In this document: piece by piece, positions 62,953-64,000 of the stretch | How positions within the stretch are numbered: position 1 is the first letter of the stretch | Layout of the letters: each line of letters begins with the position of its first letter | Made by a program: the position numbers and the translations under genes | NCBI RefSeq assembly: GCF_004193775.1 | Contig: NC_041008.1 | Span: forward strand, 3,288,958 to 3,352,957 | DNA length: 64,000 bases | Source of the DNA: Glycine soja | Lineage: Eukaryota; Streptophyta; Magnoliopsida; Fabales; Fabaceae | Reading direction: 5' to 3' | Notes under the pieces: generated by a model | Told to the model about the DNA's origin: nothing | Databases searched by the model: none | The model's input: the letters and a program-made list of their open reading frames with translations, nothing else

Positions 62953-64000
62953 TTGAGATTTAAAGAATAATAAAGATATAATAAAAATAAGATTTTGGTA
63001 GAATTTAAAGAATACTAATAATAAGATGAAAATAAGACTAATAAACATAAATATAAGATAAGTGTTTATCATTTTTATATTTCTCGTCAATCATCTTAAT
63101 TCTTAATTAATATTTTATTAAAAAATATATAATATATCTTTGGAGCTATGAGTCATTTTTAAAATAAATATATGTAATTTCAGAAAAATCCAGAAAGCAT
63201 AATGGGTTTACTTCTTTAGTAAAAATGGAGGTGTAAATAGCAAGAGCCTAAAATTAAACCTAGGCTCAGGCCCAACCTTATCCTTACTCTCCGGCCTCAT
63301 ATCGTTTGGAGCGAAATGTATCAACTCTCATTTCATTTTCAAGCCCTGATTTTGATAAGATTACTATTTGGCAAATATGATATCTTGTCCTTTATTTTGT
63401 TTTTAATTAAATTCTTTTTTTCATCGCATAAAACTTATTTATTTTAAAAAAAAACACTTTCTTATTCATATAATGATATTCTATCTTAATGGCGTGGTTT
63501 CTCTAAACCAACAAAGTTAAGACAGAATTATGAATAAAGCATGCTATATAAAAAAATGTCAAACGATGAACTTGAGATAAAATAATTAAAATACAAAATT
63601 AAAATAAAACTAGAGACCAAAATAAGAAAGGCAATTTTACAAGTATACTCATATAAAAGTTGACATGTCATGTATAAGACTAAGTAGGTAATGGTGTACG
63701 GTTAATAGCAACGGATCCCTATATCTTTTTCCGAATTGATTGGTGTAAGCAAAAGACACCAACAATTAAAGTAAGATTATGGCATATCATATTAGTACAG
63801 ATATTATCATTTTCTTCATCCTGTTTAACTCTCATCTCAAGTCAATAGATTGGTTTGTTTTGTTTCCATGCCATTCTGAGCTGAGCCTGAGTGCAAGTTA
63901 ATCTCAAGAATTCTCTAGAATTCCACAAGAGACAAAGTCAAAATTGGTTGTCTACATGCACTTTCTGGTAAAATTTCTTTGTAGATTCTACGGCATAACC
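62953..64000. other. Intergenic, no gene seen
   Basis: AT-rich to the end of the window. A less AT-rich patch at 63240-63320 and the last 150 bases gave no recognisable coding sequence. Confidence 0.5.

Noticed and set aside
1..64000. CRISPR arrays, bacterial operons, tRNA and rRNA genes
   Set aside because: None was seen. Intron-containing plant genes make the window eukaryotic, and the phrases resembling a tRNA T-loop (for example gttcaaatcc near 24890) lack the rest of a cloverleaf.

Overview
The window is a stretch of plant nuclear DNA. It is strongly AT-rich and mostly intergenic, and its genes have GT/AG introns. It carries many small repeats and microsatellites and six protein-coding genes, all on the minus strand. 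The gene families are typical of land plants: a CYP92/CYP71-clan P450, a chloroplast 13-lipoxygenase, an SBT1-type subtilase, a type C heterotrimeric G-protein gamma subunit, a CCX cation exchanger and a small plant-specific basic protein. The protein sequences and the style of the intergenic repeats fit a papilionoid legume, with Glycine the most likely genus. That assignment is from recognition, not from a search.

Layout, left to right. 1-3.7 kb is intergenic, with a degenerate hAT-like element and a decayed 3' end of a second P450. 3.8-6.6 kb is an intact two-exon P450. 6.7-15.9 kb has no intact gene; it holds a foldback repeat, a 50-bp tandem array, a broken RNase H-like (RVT_3) relic and an old direct duplication whose first copy carries two later insertions. 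15.9-21.8 kb is an eight-exon plastid lipoxygenase. 22-37.8 kb is intergenic, with tandem duplications, a detached copy of a subtilase 3' flank near 31 kb and a 535-bp inverted-repeat element at 34.6 kb. 37.9-38.3 kb is the small basic protein gene. 38.4-47 kb is intergenic. 47.2-50.3 kb is an intronless SBT1.4-like subtilase with a decayed second 3' end just downstream. 52.0-56.2 kb is a five-exon G-gamma gene, recovered by joining short exons and ending in a cysteine-rich tail; its first intron hosts a 1.2-kb element with long terminal inverted repeats. 58.8-60.7 kb is an intronless CCX3/CCX4-like exchanger with a probable 5'-UTR intron. The rest is AT-rich intergenic DNA.

The genes do not form an obvious pathway or operon-like unit. 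The P450 and the lipoxygenase could both act in specialised or oxylipin metabolism, but 9 kb of repeats separates them and nothing in the sequence ties them together. I found no wholly new system. The most interesting points are the lipoxygenase ending in Thr instead of the usual Ile, the compact Cys-rich G-gamma gene, the repeated and dispersed subtilase 3' ends, and the duplication at 12.5-14.9 kb whose compact second copy serves as a reference for dating insertions in the first.
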